A stretch of 26,842 bases of DNA from an uncultured Peptococcaceae bacterium. GTDB lineage: Bacteria > Bacillota > Desulfotomaculia > Desulfotomaculales > Desulfocucumaceae. Position 1 is the stretch's first letter; each line of letters begins with the position of its first letter. Under the pieces are notes generated by a model. That model searched no databases and had not been told where the DNA came from. It worked only from the letters and a program-made list of their open reading frames with translations. This document shows positions 15,969 through 23,215 of this stretch, piece after piece. The DNA lies in the NCBI GenBank assembly GCA_958417755.1, contig CATZDY010000031.1, positions 1 through 26,842 of the forward strand. The letters are read 5' to 3'. A program made the position numbers and the translations under genes.

Positions 15969-17309
15969 TTAAGACAATACACTTTTTAGGGCTTGGGCAC
16001 AGCGTTTGACAGCCAGGTCAATTTCCCCTTCATTGATAATCAGAGGTGGATTAAAGTACAGCACATTGCCCAAAGGCCGCAGCAAAAGACCAAGGCCTAA
16101 GGCTTTTTTATAAATTTCGTAGCCCAGGCGCAGTTCTGAGGGAAAGCCTCTTTTAGTCCCTTTATCCTTTACCAGCTCCAGGGCATTGATGAGTCCAATG
16201 TGCCGTATCTCCCCCACATGGGGGTGATCCCCCAGGGCTTCCTTTAGACACTGATGCAGATAAAAGGCCCGCTTTTTCGCCTGGGCTAAGATTTGCTCTT
16301 CCCGCAGGATTTTCAGCACTGCCAAGGCTGCGGCGCACCCCAGAGGATTGCCGCTATAGGTATGGCTGTGCATAAAGGCCTTTCCTTCTTGATAATCTGC
16401 ATAAAAAGCAGCATAAATTTCATCCGTGGTAATGGTGATGGACATGGGCATATAGCCCCCTGTGAGCCCCTTGGAAATGCACATGATATCCGGGGTAATC
16501 CCCCCGTGCTCACAAGCAAACATCTTGCCCGTCCGGCCAAAGCCTGTGGCAATTTCATCAGCAATGAGCAATACTTGGGTTTGATTGCACAATGCCCGCA
16601 GTTTTTTCAGATAAAGAGCAGGATATATTCTCATGCCCGCACTGCCCTGCAATAGAGGCTCCACAATGACCCCGCAGGTCTCCTGCCCATGCTGGGCGAA
16701 TTTCCTTTCTGCATCCTCAAAACAAGGGCAACTGCAATGTTCCCTGTTTTCCCCGTAAGCACAGCGATAACAGTCCGGGGCTTCTATCCGGATGGTATCC
16801 ATGAGCATGGGCTTATAAATTTTGGCGTACAAGTCCATGCTACCCACAGACAAAGCCCCGATGGTTTCCCCATGGTACCCTTCGGTGAGGCACATAAAGC
16901 GCTTCTTTTGGGGATATCCTGTCTGGTATTGATATTGGAAAGCCATCTTCAAGGCACATTCCACTGCTGCTGAACCGTTATCAGAAAAATTAAATTTCCC
17001 CAATCCCGGGGGAATGATCTCCATCAATTGCTCGCAAAGCATAATGGCCCCTTTATGGGTGAAATTAGCAAAAATCACATGTTCCAAGGTATCCAGCTGT
17101 TCCTTGATGGCTTGGTTGATTTTAGGGTTACAGTGGCCCAGCAGATTGCACCACCAGGAACTGACAATATCAAGATATTCCTGGCCATCCGGACCATACA
17201 GATACACTCCTTTGCCGTGATCAATCAAGATTGGCGGCAATTCCTCGTAATCCTTCATCTGGGAACAAGGGTGCCAGATATATTGTAAATCCTTTTCAAT
17301 GAAATTCAT
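15969..17309 (-). CDS. bioA: Adenosylmethionine-8-amino-7-oxononanoate aminotransferase
   Basis: A 446-residue PLP enzyme of class III aminotransferases that converts KAPA to DAPA with S-adenosylmethionine as amino donor, the step before dethiobiotin synthesis. Motifs: IWHPCSQMKDY at the start, WWCNLLGHCNP (52-62), NGSAAVECALK, EGYHGETIGALSVG, DEIATGFGRTG (Asp251, PLP N1) and CISKGLTGGYMPMS with the PLP lysine at 280. A cysteine-rich insert (Cys180, 183, 192, 194, 196) occurs near YRCAYG...CSCPCF, a known variation in BioA of anaerobes. It begins 9 nt after bioD, with AGGAGAG spanning the bioD stop. It is the last gene of the biotin operon. Confidence 0.95.
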   Translation of the reverse strand: MNFIEKDLQYIWHPCSQMKDYEELPPILIDHGKGVYLYGPDGQEYLDIVSSWWCNLLGHCNPKINQAIKEQLDTLEHVIFANFTHKGAIMLCEQLMEIIPPGLGKFNFSDNGSAAVECALKMAFQYQYQTGYPQKKRFMCLTEGYHGETIGALSVGSMDLYAKIYKPMLMDTIRIEAPDCYRCAYGENREHCSCPCFEDAERKFAQHGQETCGVIVEPLLQGSAGMRIYPALYLKKLRALCNQTQVLLIADEIATGFGRTGKMFACEHGGITPDIMCISKGLTGGYMPMSITITTDEIYAAFYADYQEGKAFMHSHTYSGNPLGCAAALAVLKILREEQILAQAKKRAFYLHQCLKEALGDHPHVGEIRHIGLINALELVKDKGTKRGFPSELRLGYEIYKKALGLGLLLRPLGNVLYFNPPLIINEGEIDLAVKRCAQALKSVLS

Positions 17310-17318
17310 GGCTCTCTC

Positions 17319-17987
17319 CTATTCATAACATTGGGCAATCCGCTCAGCTGGCAAATCCAAATCCTGCTCCCCAGGCGCCACCAAAGCCAGCACAGGAACC
17401 TGGGCCAGGGCTTCCATCATCTTGACATTGTCCTCCTGCATCAGTCCCCCTGTATAGCGGTTGACAATGATCCCCTTGATTCCGATTTGCAGGCTGCGCA
17501 TATAGGCCACAGTCAATACCACGGCATTGATGGCGCCAAGTCCCGGGTCAGCAATAATCAAGGTGTTTAGCTTCAAGGCTTTGATCACATCTGCCAACAT
17601 GATTTGCTCTGTTTCATCATACCGCAGGGGACAGACAATCCCGCCGCTTCCCTCTACTGTGACGAAATCATACTCCTGCTGTACCCTTTGAGAATCAGCC
17701 CTGACCCTGGAAAGCACCAAGGGATTTTTCTCTATCTTTGCCGCCAAATGGGGAGACACAGCCTTTTGATACAAATAGGAAAGCAGGGTTTCCTGAGCCT
17801 GCCCGATGCCAGCTATGCGGTTTACATACCCTGCATCGCTGTCCTCAAGGGTATTGGCCCCACTGATAGCAGCTTTATAATACCCTGCCCTGTATCCTGC
17901 GGCCCGCAGCTTTTTCACCAGCAGCGCTGTCACATAGGTTTTGCCTACATCCGTTCCTGTGGCTGTCACAAACAATCCTTTGCTCAT
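17319..17987 (-). CDS. bioD: Dethiobiotin synthetase
   Basis: A 222-residue ATP-dependent carboxylase that closes the ureido ring of dethiobiotin from DAPA and CO2. The P-loop GLFVTATGTDVGKTYVTALL is at the N-terminus, followed by GYYKAAISGA. VEGSGGIVCPL carries the second family motif, and LIIADPGLGAINAVVLT is the third. Start chosen at ATG 17987, whose ATGA overlaps the bioB stop by 4 nt and which has GAGG about 8 nt upstream; an ATG two codons earlier is too close to that site. Translation should be coupled to bioB. Confidence 0.95.
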   Translation of the reverse strand: MSKGLFVTATGTDVGKTYVTALLVKKLRAAGYRAGYYKAAISGANTLEDSDAGYVNRIAGIGQAQETLLSYLYQKAVSPHLAAKIEKNPLVLSRVRADSQRVQQEYDFVTVEGSGGIVCPLRYDETEQIMLADVIKALKLNTLIIADPGLGAINAVVLTVAYMRSLQIGIKGIIVNRYTGGLMQEDNVKMMEALAQVPVLALVAPGEQDLDLPAERIAQCYE

Positions 17988-18952
17988 TCCCATGGCCTCA
18001 CTTGATAGTGTAATGTATGCAAAAGTTCCCTATCCCTTTGCACGCTGATACCCGCTGTGGTCAACATGTCCCCGGAAATGGCGGCATTGGCTCCGGACAC
18101 AAAACAGGCTTTTCCCTTATCAGGCAGCAGCCCCCGCCCCCCTGCCAGGCGAATGGCAGCCTGGGGCAGCAAAAAACGGAACACTGCCACAATGCGGCGC
18201 ATATCCTCATTTTGAAGCGCCGGGACATGTTCATAGGGAGTACCCGGAATAGGATTAAGCAGATTCACGGGCACAGACCGGATGCCCAAATCCCGCAGGG
18301 TTAGGGCCATGTCGATCCGGTCCCCAGGGGTTTCCCCCAATCCCACGATTCCCCCACTGCAAACCTCAAGCCCTGCCTCTTGGGCAGCCCGGATAGCCGC
18401 CACCTTTTGCGCAAAACTGTGGGTGGTACAAATTCGCGGGAAGTTTTGACGGGAGGTTTCCACATTGTTGTGCACCCGGGTAACACCAGCTTCTTTCAGT
18501 TTTCCATATTGCTTTTCAGTCAACAGGCCAAAGGATACGCAAACCGAAATATCAACCTCTTGCCGAATTGCTTGCACAGCCTGGCACATGCGGTCTATTT
18601 CTTCATCCTCAAGGTTTCTGCCAGAGGTCACAATGGAATAACGCAAAACCCCTTGGGCAGCATGAACCTTGGCTTGGTTTACAATCTTTTCTGTGCCAAG
18701 CAGAGGATATTCCTGGATCCGGGTGGGATAAAAGGAGGATTGGGCACAATATTTACAGTCTTCCGTGCATTTCCCGCTTTTTCCATTGATAATGGTACAC
18801 AGGTCAAAGGCATGCCCGCAGAAATGCGCCCTGATTTCATCTGCTGCCAGGCATAGCTCTTCCAAGGGAGCATCATAGAGCCAGAGCGCTTCTTCCCGGG
18901 ATACCTGGTGTCCAGCCAATACTTCTTCTTTTAAAGATTCTAAACATCTCAT
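17984..18952 (-). CDS. bioB: Biotin synthase (radical SAM)
   Basis: A 322-residue radical-SAM enzyme inserting sulfur into dethiobiotin. The 4Fe-4S motif CTEDCKYC gives Cys62, Cys66 and Cys69, inside GKSGKCTEDCKYCAQSS. The remaining blocks also fit: YSIVTSGRNLEDEEID, VHNNVETSRQNFP (family usually HNLETS), CSGGIVGLGETPGDR, LNPIPGTPYE and AIRLAGGR, the last carrying the 2Fe-2S Arg ligand. Length fits the family. Its own ribosome binding site is weak (AGAAAAG), while a strong AAGGAGG with another ATG lies 31 nt upstream in a different frame (separate entry). First gene of the operon behind a BirA operator. Confidence 0.95.
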   Translation of the reverse strand: MRCLESLKEEVLAGHQVSREEALWLYDAPLEELCLAADEIRAHFCGHAFDLCTIINGKSGKCTEDCKYCAQSSFYPTRIQEYPLLGTEKIVNQAKVHAAQGVLRYSIVTSGRNLEDEEIDRMCQAVQAIRQEVDISVCVSFGLLTEKQYGKLKEAGVTRVHNNVETSRQNFPRICTTHSFAQKVAAIRAAQEAGLEVCSGGIVGLGETPGDRIDMALTLRDLGIRSVPVNLLNPIPGTPYEHVPALQNEDMRRIVAVFRFLLPQAAIRLAGGRGLLPDKGKACFVSGANAAISGDMLTTAGISVQRDRELLHTLHYQVRPWE

Positions 18953-18983
18953 CTTTTCTGTGGGAATGTACGTTCTGGTACAT
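18873..18983 (-). CDS. Possible upstream reading frame overlapping bioB
   Basis: AAAGGAGGGGG is followed directly by an ATG at 18983 opening a 36-codon frame (start MYQNVHSHRKDEM) that runs out of frame into bioB and stops about 80 nt inside it. The site is much better than the one in front of bioB. Translation here could open or mask the bioB start, or the frame may be fortuitous. The bases around its start also form TGTAC-N6-GTACA. Product is not recognisable. Confidence 0.25.
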   Translation of the reverse strand: MYQNVHSHRKDEMFRIFKRRSIGWTPGIPGRSALAL

Positions 18984-19847
18984 CCCCCTCCTTTCTTTTC
19001 CCTTCTGCCCCTGTTTTGCTGTTTTGATATATCGCCTCTTCATTGATTGCTTGAAAGGTTTTTATTTATGATGTCATATAAAAAACATATTGTCAATATA
19101 ATATATTATCAAGGTTAACAATAAAACCAAACAACATTCTCTTGTATCAATCTTTGAGAACCTTATTGTTTCCATGGACTGAAATAATTTACCTTTTTTC
19201 AGCTCAATGAAAACCAGCTCTTCCCCACAGGCCAACTTTGCCACTATCTCCCCCTGTTGCTTCCTTTTCAATAAAGAGAACTAAAAACTTTTACCTTTTC
19301 GGAAGATGAACATTTTTCTAAAGCCCATTCTTTCAATGCCGCAAAATCGCTCAAATTTCAATCTCCTACACCCAATACACTTTACCATAGTGAATGCAGT
19401 TTACATCTAAGCGTTCCTGCAAACCGCTGAGGTGAAAATGCGACAGTCTTGGGCCCAAGCTCCCAGCAACTTATTGCCCCCTTTGGTGCTAACAAAACAC
19501 CCACCTACCAAACATCTCTCCCTTTTTCCTGATGAATCTAGGCAGAGGATTTAGCCTTTTCCCTGGGTTGATTGCCTCTATGTACAAGAAAAATAAAAAA
19601 TCGTAAAAGTGCCCTTATGGGGAAAGCAGTATTTTGCTCTAAAAACATAAACCTTAATCCTTTCGCATTCTTTGACCTTATGATACCATAGGGGAAACAT
19701 TTTTCCCTGCTACTTGTCCCAGTATTTTGTAAGATTTTTGTTTCACATCACGTTGAAAAAATAAGGCGGATTTTTCGTTGTAAATGCAACATACATATTG
19801 CTGTCAGTGTAGTACCATAGAACCAAAAAACAAGGAGGAAGGTAAAG
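18953..19847. other. Long intergenic region upstream of the biotin operon and nim-like gene
   Basis: About 895 bases between divergent genes. The bioB-proximal part holds the overlapping reading frame (18873-18983) and the BirA operator (19089-19122). Around 19180-19370 the minus strand shows two short frames out of register (SDFAALKEWALEKCSSSEKV..., then QGEIVAKLACGEELVFIELK...) that look faintly protein-like and could be a decayed small gene; neither has an ATG. The rest (19400-19830) is unassigned; GTTG-N6-CAAC lies at about 19778-19791 before the nim-like gene. Confidence 0.5.
19089..19122. promoter_or_regulatory. BirA (biotin repressor) operator
   Basis: ATTGTCAATA (19089-19098), a 14-nt spacer and GGTTAACAAT (19113-19122) reproduce the biotin repressor site: the right half is a perfect GGTTAACAA, and the left half matches 7 of 10 to its complement. 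On the minus strand it overlaps TTGATA and TTGACA -35-like boxes, so biotinyl-AMP-bound BirA would block transcription of bioB-bioD-bioA, which starts about 136 nt downstream. Confidence 0.87.
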
Positions 19848-20324
19848 ATGCGCAGAAAAGACCGGGAAATGGATCGGGATTTTGCCCTGATGGTATTGGA
19901 TACCTGTGAATACGCAGTGCTTGCCACCGTGGGACCGGACCAGACCCCCTATTGCATTCCCCTCACCATTGTGCGGGATGGAGATTTCCTTTATTTTCAC
20001 TGTGCCCCACAGGGACAAAAAATCCAATATCTCCGGCAAAACCCCAGGGTTTGTTTGACTGCTGTGGGGCATACCTGTATCCAGCCGGATGCATTCACCA
20101 CTGCCTACCAGTCTGCGGTGGTATGGGGAACCGCGGAGGAAGTGACCACAGACCAGGAAAAAATCCAGGCTCTGCGGCTCTTATGCCAGCGACACGTTCC
20201 CACCAATATGGCTCACTTTGAAAAAGCTATCTCAGACAGCCTGTTTCGCACTGCTGTTTGGAAAATTCAAATGGAAACAGTGACCGGAAAGTCTAAGCAA
20301 TACAATGTCAAATTCAAGAAATGA
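19848..20324 (+). CDS. NimA-like pyridoxamine 5'-phosphate oxidase family flavoprotein
   Basis: A 158-residue split-barrel FMN protein resembling the 5-nitroimidazole resistance (Nim) group. The start MRRKDREMDRDFALMVLDTCEYAVLATVG is typical, followed by PYCIPLTIVRDGDFLYFHCAPQGQKI, where the His of the HxAxxGxK-type motif sits, and a QSAVVWGTAEEV strand. Such proteins bind flavin and probably reduce small molecules; nitroimidazole reduction is known for some Nim proteins but cannot be assumed. AAGGAGG lies about 11 nt before the ATG. It is followed on the same strand by a small frame and a 4Fe-4S protein, which could be its electron donor. Confidence 0.85.
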   Translation: MRRKDREMDRDFALMVLDTCEYAVLATVGPDQTPYCIPLTIVRDGDFLYFHCAPQGQKIQYLRQNPRVCLTAVGHTCIQPDAFTTAYQSAVVWGTAEEVTTDQEKIQALRLLCQRHVPTNMAHFEKAISDSLFRTAVWKIQMETVTGKSKQYNVKFKK

Positions 20325-20407
20325 AAGGCCCTGTAAAGTAAACATGAAAGATAGAAGTGAAAAGAAGAACAAGCGTTAATAAAGGTTGCTATTTTATAAG
20401 GAGGTCC

Positions 20408-20506
20408 ATGGATTGGATTTCTAATGAAATCATTGTACCAGAAAGGCTGACCCTTCCTGAACCTTCCTTTCACTTTACACTGCCAAATGAAACAGGGGGA
20501 GGATAA
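20408..20506 (+). CDS. Probable 32-residue small protein upstream of the 4Fe-4S protein
   Basis: AAGGAGG (20398-20404) stands 3 nt before an ATG that opens a 32-codon frame. The frame ends at TAA 20504-20506, inside the ribosome binding site region of the 4Fe-4S protein gene, whose ATG is 4 nt later. This arrangement is typical of translational coupling. The peptide is acidic and proline-rich (ERLTLPEPSFHFTLP) and ends in a glycine triplet (NETGGG). No membrane segment and no known family. It is either a real small protein or a leader that sets expression of the next gene. Confidence 0.45.
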   Translation: MDWISNEIIVPERLTLPEPSFHFTLPNETGGG

Positions 20507-20510
20507 AAAC

Positions 20511-21206
20511 ATGAAACGAAAAATCATCAAAATCAATGAAGTTCTTTGCAATGGTTGCGGATATTGCGCCGAAGCTTGTCATGAAGGAGCCATCGGCTTG
20601 GTGCAGGGCAAAGCAAAGCTGCTCCGGGAAGACTATTGCGACGGGCTGGGGGACTGCTTGCCCGCCTGCCCCCAAGGGGCCATTACCTTTGAAGAGCGGG
20701 AGGCATTGGCCTACGACCAGGCCGCAGTTCAGGCTGCCCAAAAGACCCAGATAAAATCCCTGCCCTGTGGCTGTCCGGGCAGTGAGGCCAAAACCATGGT
20801 CCGCCATGCAAGTCCCCAGGAACCCGGACGCCCGGTACCAAGCGAACTTGCCCAATGGCCAGTGCAAATCAAGCTGGTGCCAGTGAAAGCCCCCTATTTC
20901 CAAGGGGCCAAGCTGTTGATAGCAGCTGACTGCACAGCCTATGCGTATGGAGATTTTCACCGCCAATTCCTTAGGGGCCGGGTAGCGTTAATCGGATGCC
21001 CCAAACTGGATGAAGGGGATTATGCTGAAAAGCTCACAGCTATTCTAAGGGAAAATGACCTCAAACATATCACTGTGGTGCGCATGGAAGTTCCCTGTTG
21101 TGGCGCCTTGGAAAAGGCTGTCAGCCGGGCTGTAAAAGCCAGCGGCAAATCCATTCCCTGGCAGGTGGTTGTGCTCTCCACAGATGGACGCATTGTATCG
21201 GAATGA
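20511..21206 (+). CDS. 4Fe-4S ferredoxin-type protein with C-terminal domain
   Basis: A 231-residue iron-sulfur protein found widely in anaerobes. The first cluster motif is CNGCGYCAEACHEGAI (Cys-x2-Cys-x2-Cys-x3-Cys). The second is shortened, CDGLGDCLPACPQGAI, with Cys-x5-Cys-x3-Cys-Pro, so one usual ligand is missing or supplied elsewhere. LPCGCPGS (about 80-87) adds more cysteines. The C-terminal half (LLIAADCTAYAYGDFHRQFL, VALIGCPKLD, VVRMEVPCCGALEKAV) is a conserved domain of unknown reaction with further cysteines. GGGGAGG lies about 9 nt before ATG 20511; that ATG follows the small frame closely. Probably electron transfer, perhaps to the Nim-like flavoprotein, but that link is inferred from neighbourhood only. 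Confidence 0.85.
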   Translation: MKRKIIKINEVLCNGCGYCAEACHEGAIGLVQGKAKLLREDYCDGLGDCLPACPQGAITFEEREALAYDQAAVQAAQKTQIKSLPCGCPGSEAKTMVRHASPQEPGRPVPSELAQWPVQIKLVPVKAPYFQGAKLLIAADCTAYAYGDFHRQFLRGRVALIGCPKLDEGDYAEKLTAILRENDLKHITVVRMEVPCCGALEKAVSRAVKASGKSIPWQVVVLSTDGRIVSE

Positions 21207-21262
21207 GAGAAAACCTGTAAAGTGATGCCCCTCATTTGCGGCAAACAATACTCAATATTGCT

Positions 21263-21297
21263 GGTTTTAAAAAACCGTACCACTCCCCCTTTGGGAG
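21263..21297. terminator. Weak inverted repeats between convergent transcripts
   Basis: GGTTTT-AA-AAAACC (21263-21276) and CTCCC-N5-GGGAG (21283-21297) lie between the 4Fe-4S gene and the converging ABC exporter operon. On the minus strand the second stem is followed after about 7 nt by a T6 run supplied by the first repeat. A bidirectional terminator is plausible but the stems are short. Confidence 0.35.
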
Positions 21298-21334
21298 AAT
21301 ATCCAGTTTTTCCTCCAAAAACATATGGCTACAG

Positions 21335-23188
21335 CTAGGAAATTCTTGCAAATTGGCTGTTGTATAAAGTGGCATAAAAGCCTTTTCGGGCCATCAGCTC
21401 CTGGTGGGTACCCTGTTCCACAATATCTCCATCCTGTAGACATACAATCAGGTCCGCATTGCGAATGGTGGAAAGCCGGTGAGCAATGATAAAGCTGGTA
21501 CGATTCTGCATTAAATTATCCATGGCTTTTTGAATCAAGACCTCTGTCCGGGTATCCACTGAGCTGGTGGCTTCATCCAAAATTAATAGTTTTGTATCTG
21601 CCAAAATGGCCCTGGCAATGGTTAAAAGCTGCTTTTGTCCCTGGGACACATTGCTGGCTTCTTCATTGAGCACCATGTGATACCCCTGGGGCAAAGTACG
21701 TACAAAGCGGTCCACTTGGGCTGCCTTGGCTGCAGCAATGACCTCTTCCTCTGAAGCCGTGAGTTTGCCATAACGAATGTTGTCCAAAATGGTGCCATGA
21801 TACAGCCAAGTATCTTGAAGCACCATGCCAAACTGGCTGCGGAGATCCTGGCGGCTGAAATCCCGGATATCATACCCATCTATATAAATGGCTCCCTCCT
21901 GGACCTCATAAAAACGCATCAACAGTTTGACAATGGTGGTTTTCCCTGCCCCAGTGGGTCCCACCAAGGCCACCTTTTGTCCAGCCTTTATACAAGTGGA
22001 AAAATTTTTGAGCACCAAAGGTTGCCCTGGACCATAGCCAAACTTCACTTGATCAAAAAGGATATTGCCTTTGATACAAGCCTCTTTTGTGGTCACTGTT
22101 GGTCTTTCTTTCCTTTCTTCCTCTTCCTCTAAAAGGGCAAAAATCCGTTCCGCCGCAGCCAAGGAAGTCTGCAACTGGTTGGAAATATTGGCCATCTGGG
22201 TGATAGGTTGAGTAAAAGAACGCACATACTGGATAAAAGCCTGGATGCCCCCAATGGTCATCAGGCCCTGGGCAGTCAGGGCTGCCCCAACCACACAGAT
22301 GGCCACATACCCCAAATTGCCCACAAAGCTCATCAAAGGATGGAGCAAACCGGAAAAAAATTGCGCCTTCCAAGCAGCCTTATAAAGCATTTCATTCTCC
22401 CAATCAAAGCGGGCCAGGGAATTCTTTTCTTGATTAAAAGCTTTGATGATCAAATGTCCCCCAAACATTTCTTCCACATGACCATTGACCAAGCCCAAAT
22501 GCTTTTGCTGCCTTTGAAAATGTTTTTGCGAAAAGCGCACCACTCCGCTGACCAAAAGAAGGGATAAGGGAACCATACCAAAGGCTACCAGGGTAAGCTG
22601 CCAACTGATGGTCAGCATCATGATCAAAACCCCCACCAAGCTACACGAGGAAGTGATCAGCTGGGTGATGCTTTGGTTCAAACTTTGGTTTAAAGTATCA
22701 ATATCATTGGTTATGCGGGAAAGAATATCACCATGGCTATGTTCATGAAAATAGGTGAGGGGCAAGCAATTGATTTTCTCTTCCAAGCCCTGGCGCAAGG
22801 CATAGGACACTTTGGTGGATACCCCAGCCATGATATAGTTCTGGCCATAGGCGCATAAGGCACTGCCCCCATACAGGGCCATTAAAAACAAGATAATTTT
22901 CCCGATATATGTAAAATCAATGCCCTTTTTGCTCCCTGTCACCATACGCCCCAAGCCATTCACCAACTCATCTGTGGCCAAAGCCAAAATCTTAGGACCC
23001 ACAATGGTAAACACAGTGGAAAACACGGCCAACAAAAGGGCCAAAACAATCCACCATTGGTAAGGGGATAAAGTAAGCAACAATGTTTTCAAAGTCCCTC
23101 TAAAATTCCGGGGTTTTTCTCCTCCCCGCAGCATGCCCCGGCCAGGACCCCTGCCCCATACGGGTTTTTGCTCAGCCTTCTTTGGCAT
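21335..23188 (-). CDS. ABC exporter, permease-ATPase subunit with canonical ATPase site
   Basis: A 617-residue half-transporter: six membrane helices (about 45-345), then an ATPase domain. Walker A is GPTGAGKTT (410-418), the signature is VSQGQ (514-518, altered from LSGGQ), Walker B is LLILDEATSSVD with catalytic Glu539, and the switch is His570 in IIAHRLSTI. The N-terminus is basic and Gly-rich. All catalytic residues are intact, so with the degenerate partner upstream this is a heterodimeric exporter of the BmrCD/TM287-288 kind: one ATP site hydrolyses and the other only binds. Start set at ATG 23188 with AAGGAG just before; a GTG at 23200 is less likely. Drug or lipid export is the usual role; substrate unknown. 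Confidence 0.92.
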   Translation of the reverse strand: MPKKAEQKPVWGRGPGRGMLRGGEKPRNFRGTLKTLLLTLSPYQWWIVLALLLAVFSTVFTIVGPKILALATDELVNGLGRMVTGSKKGIDFTYIGKIILFLMALYGGSALCAYGQNYIMAGVSTKVSYALRQGLEEKINCLPLTYFHEHSHGDILSRITNDIDTLNQSLNQSITQLITSSCSLVGVLIMMLTISWQLTLVAFGMVPLSLLLVSGVVRFSQKHFQRQQKHLGLVNGHVEEMFGGHLIIKAFNQEKNSLARFDWENEMLYKAAWKAQFFSGLLHPLMSFVGNLGYVAICVVGAALTAQGLMTIGGIQAFIQYVRSFTQPITQMANISNQLQTSLAAAERIFALLEEEEERKERPTVTTKEACIKGNILFDQVKFGYGPGQPLVLKNFSTCIKAGQKVALVGPTGAGKTTIVKLLMRFYEVQEGAIYIDGYDIRDFSRQDLRSQFGMVLQDTWLYHGTILDNIRYGKLTASEEEVIAAAKAAQVDRFVRTLPQGYHMVLNEEASNVSQGQKQLLTIARAILADTKLLILDEATSSVDTRTEVLIQKAMDNLMQNRTSFIIAHRLSTIRNADLIVCLQDGDIVEQGTHQELMARKGFYATLYNSQFARIS

Positions 23189-23215
23189 TCTCCTTCCCAC
23201 CTTTTCCTATTTGCT

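Noticed and set aside
19074..19271. 65-codon minus-strand frame over the biotin operator
   Set aside because: TTG start without ribosome binding site, and it overlaps the BirA operator, which is better supported.
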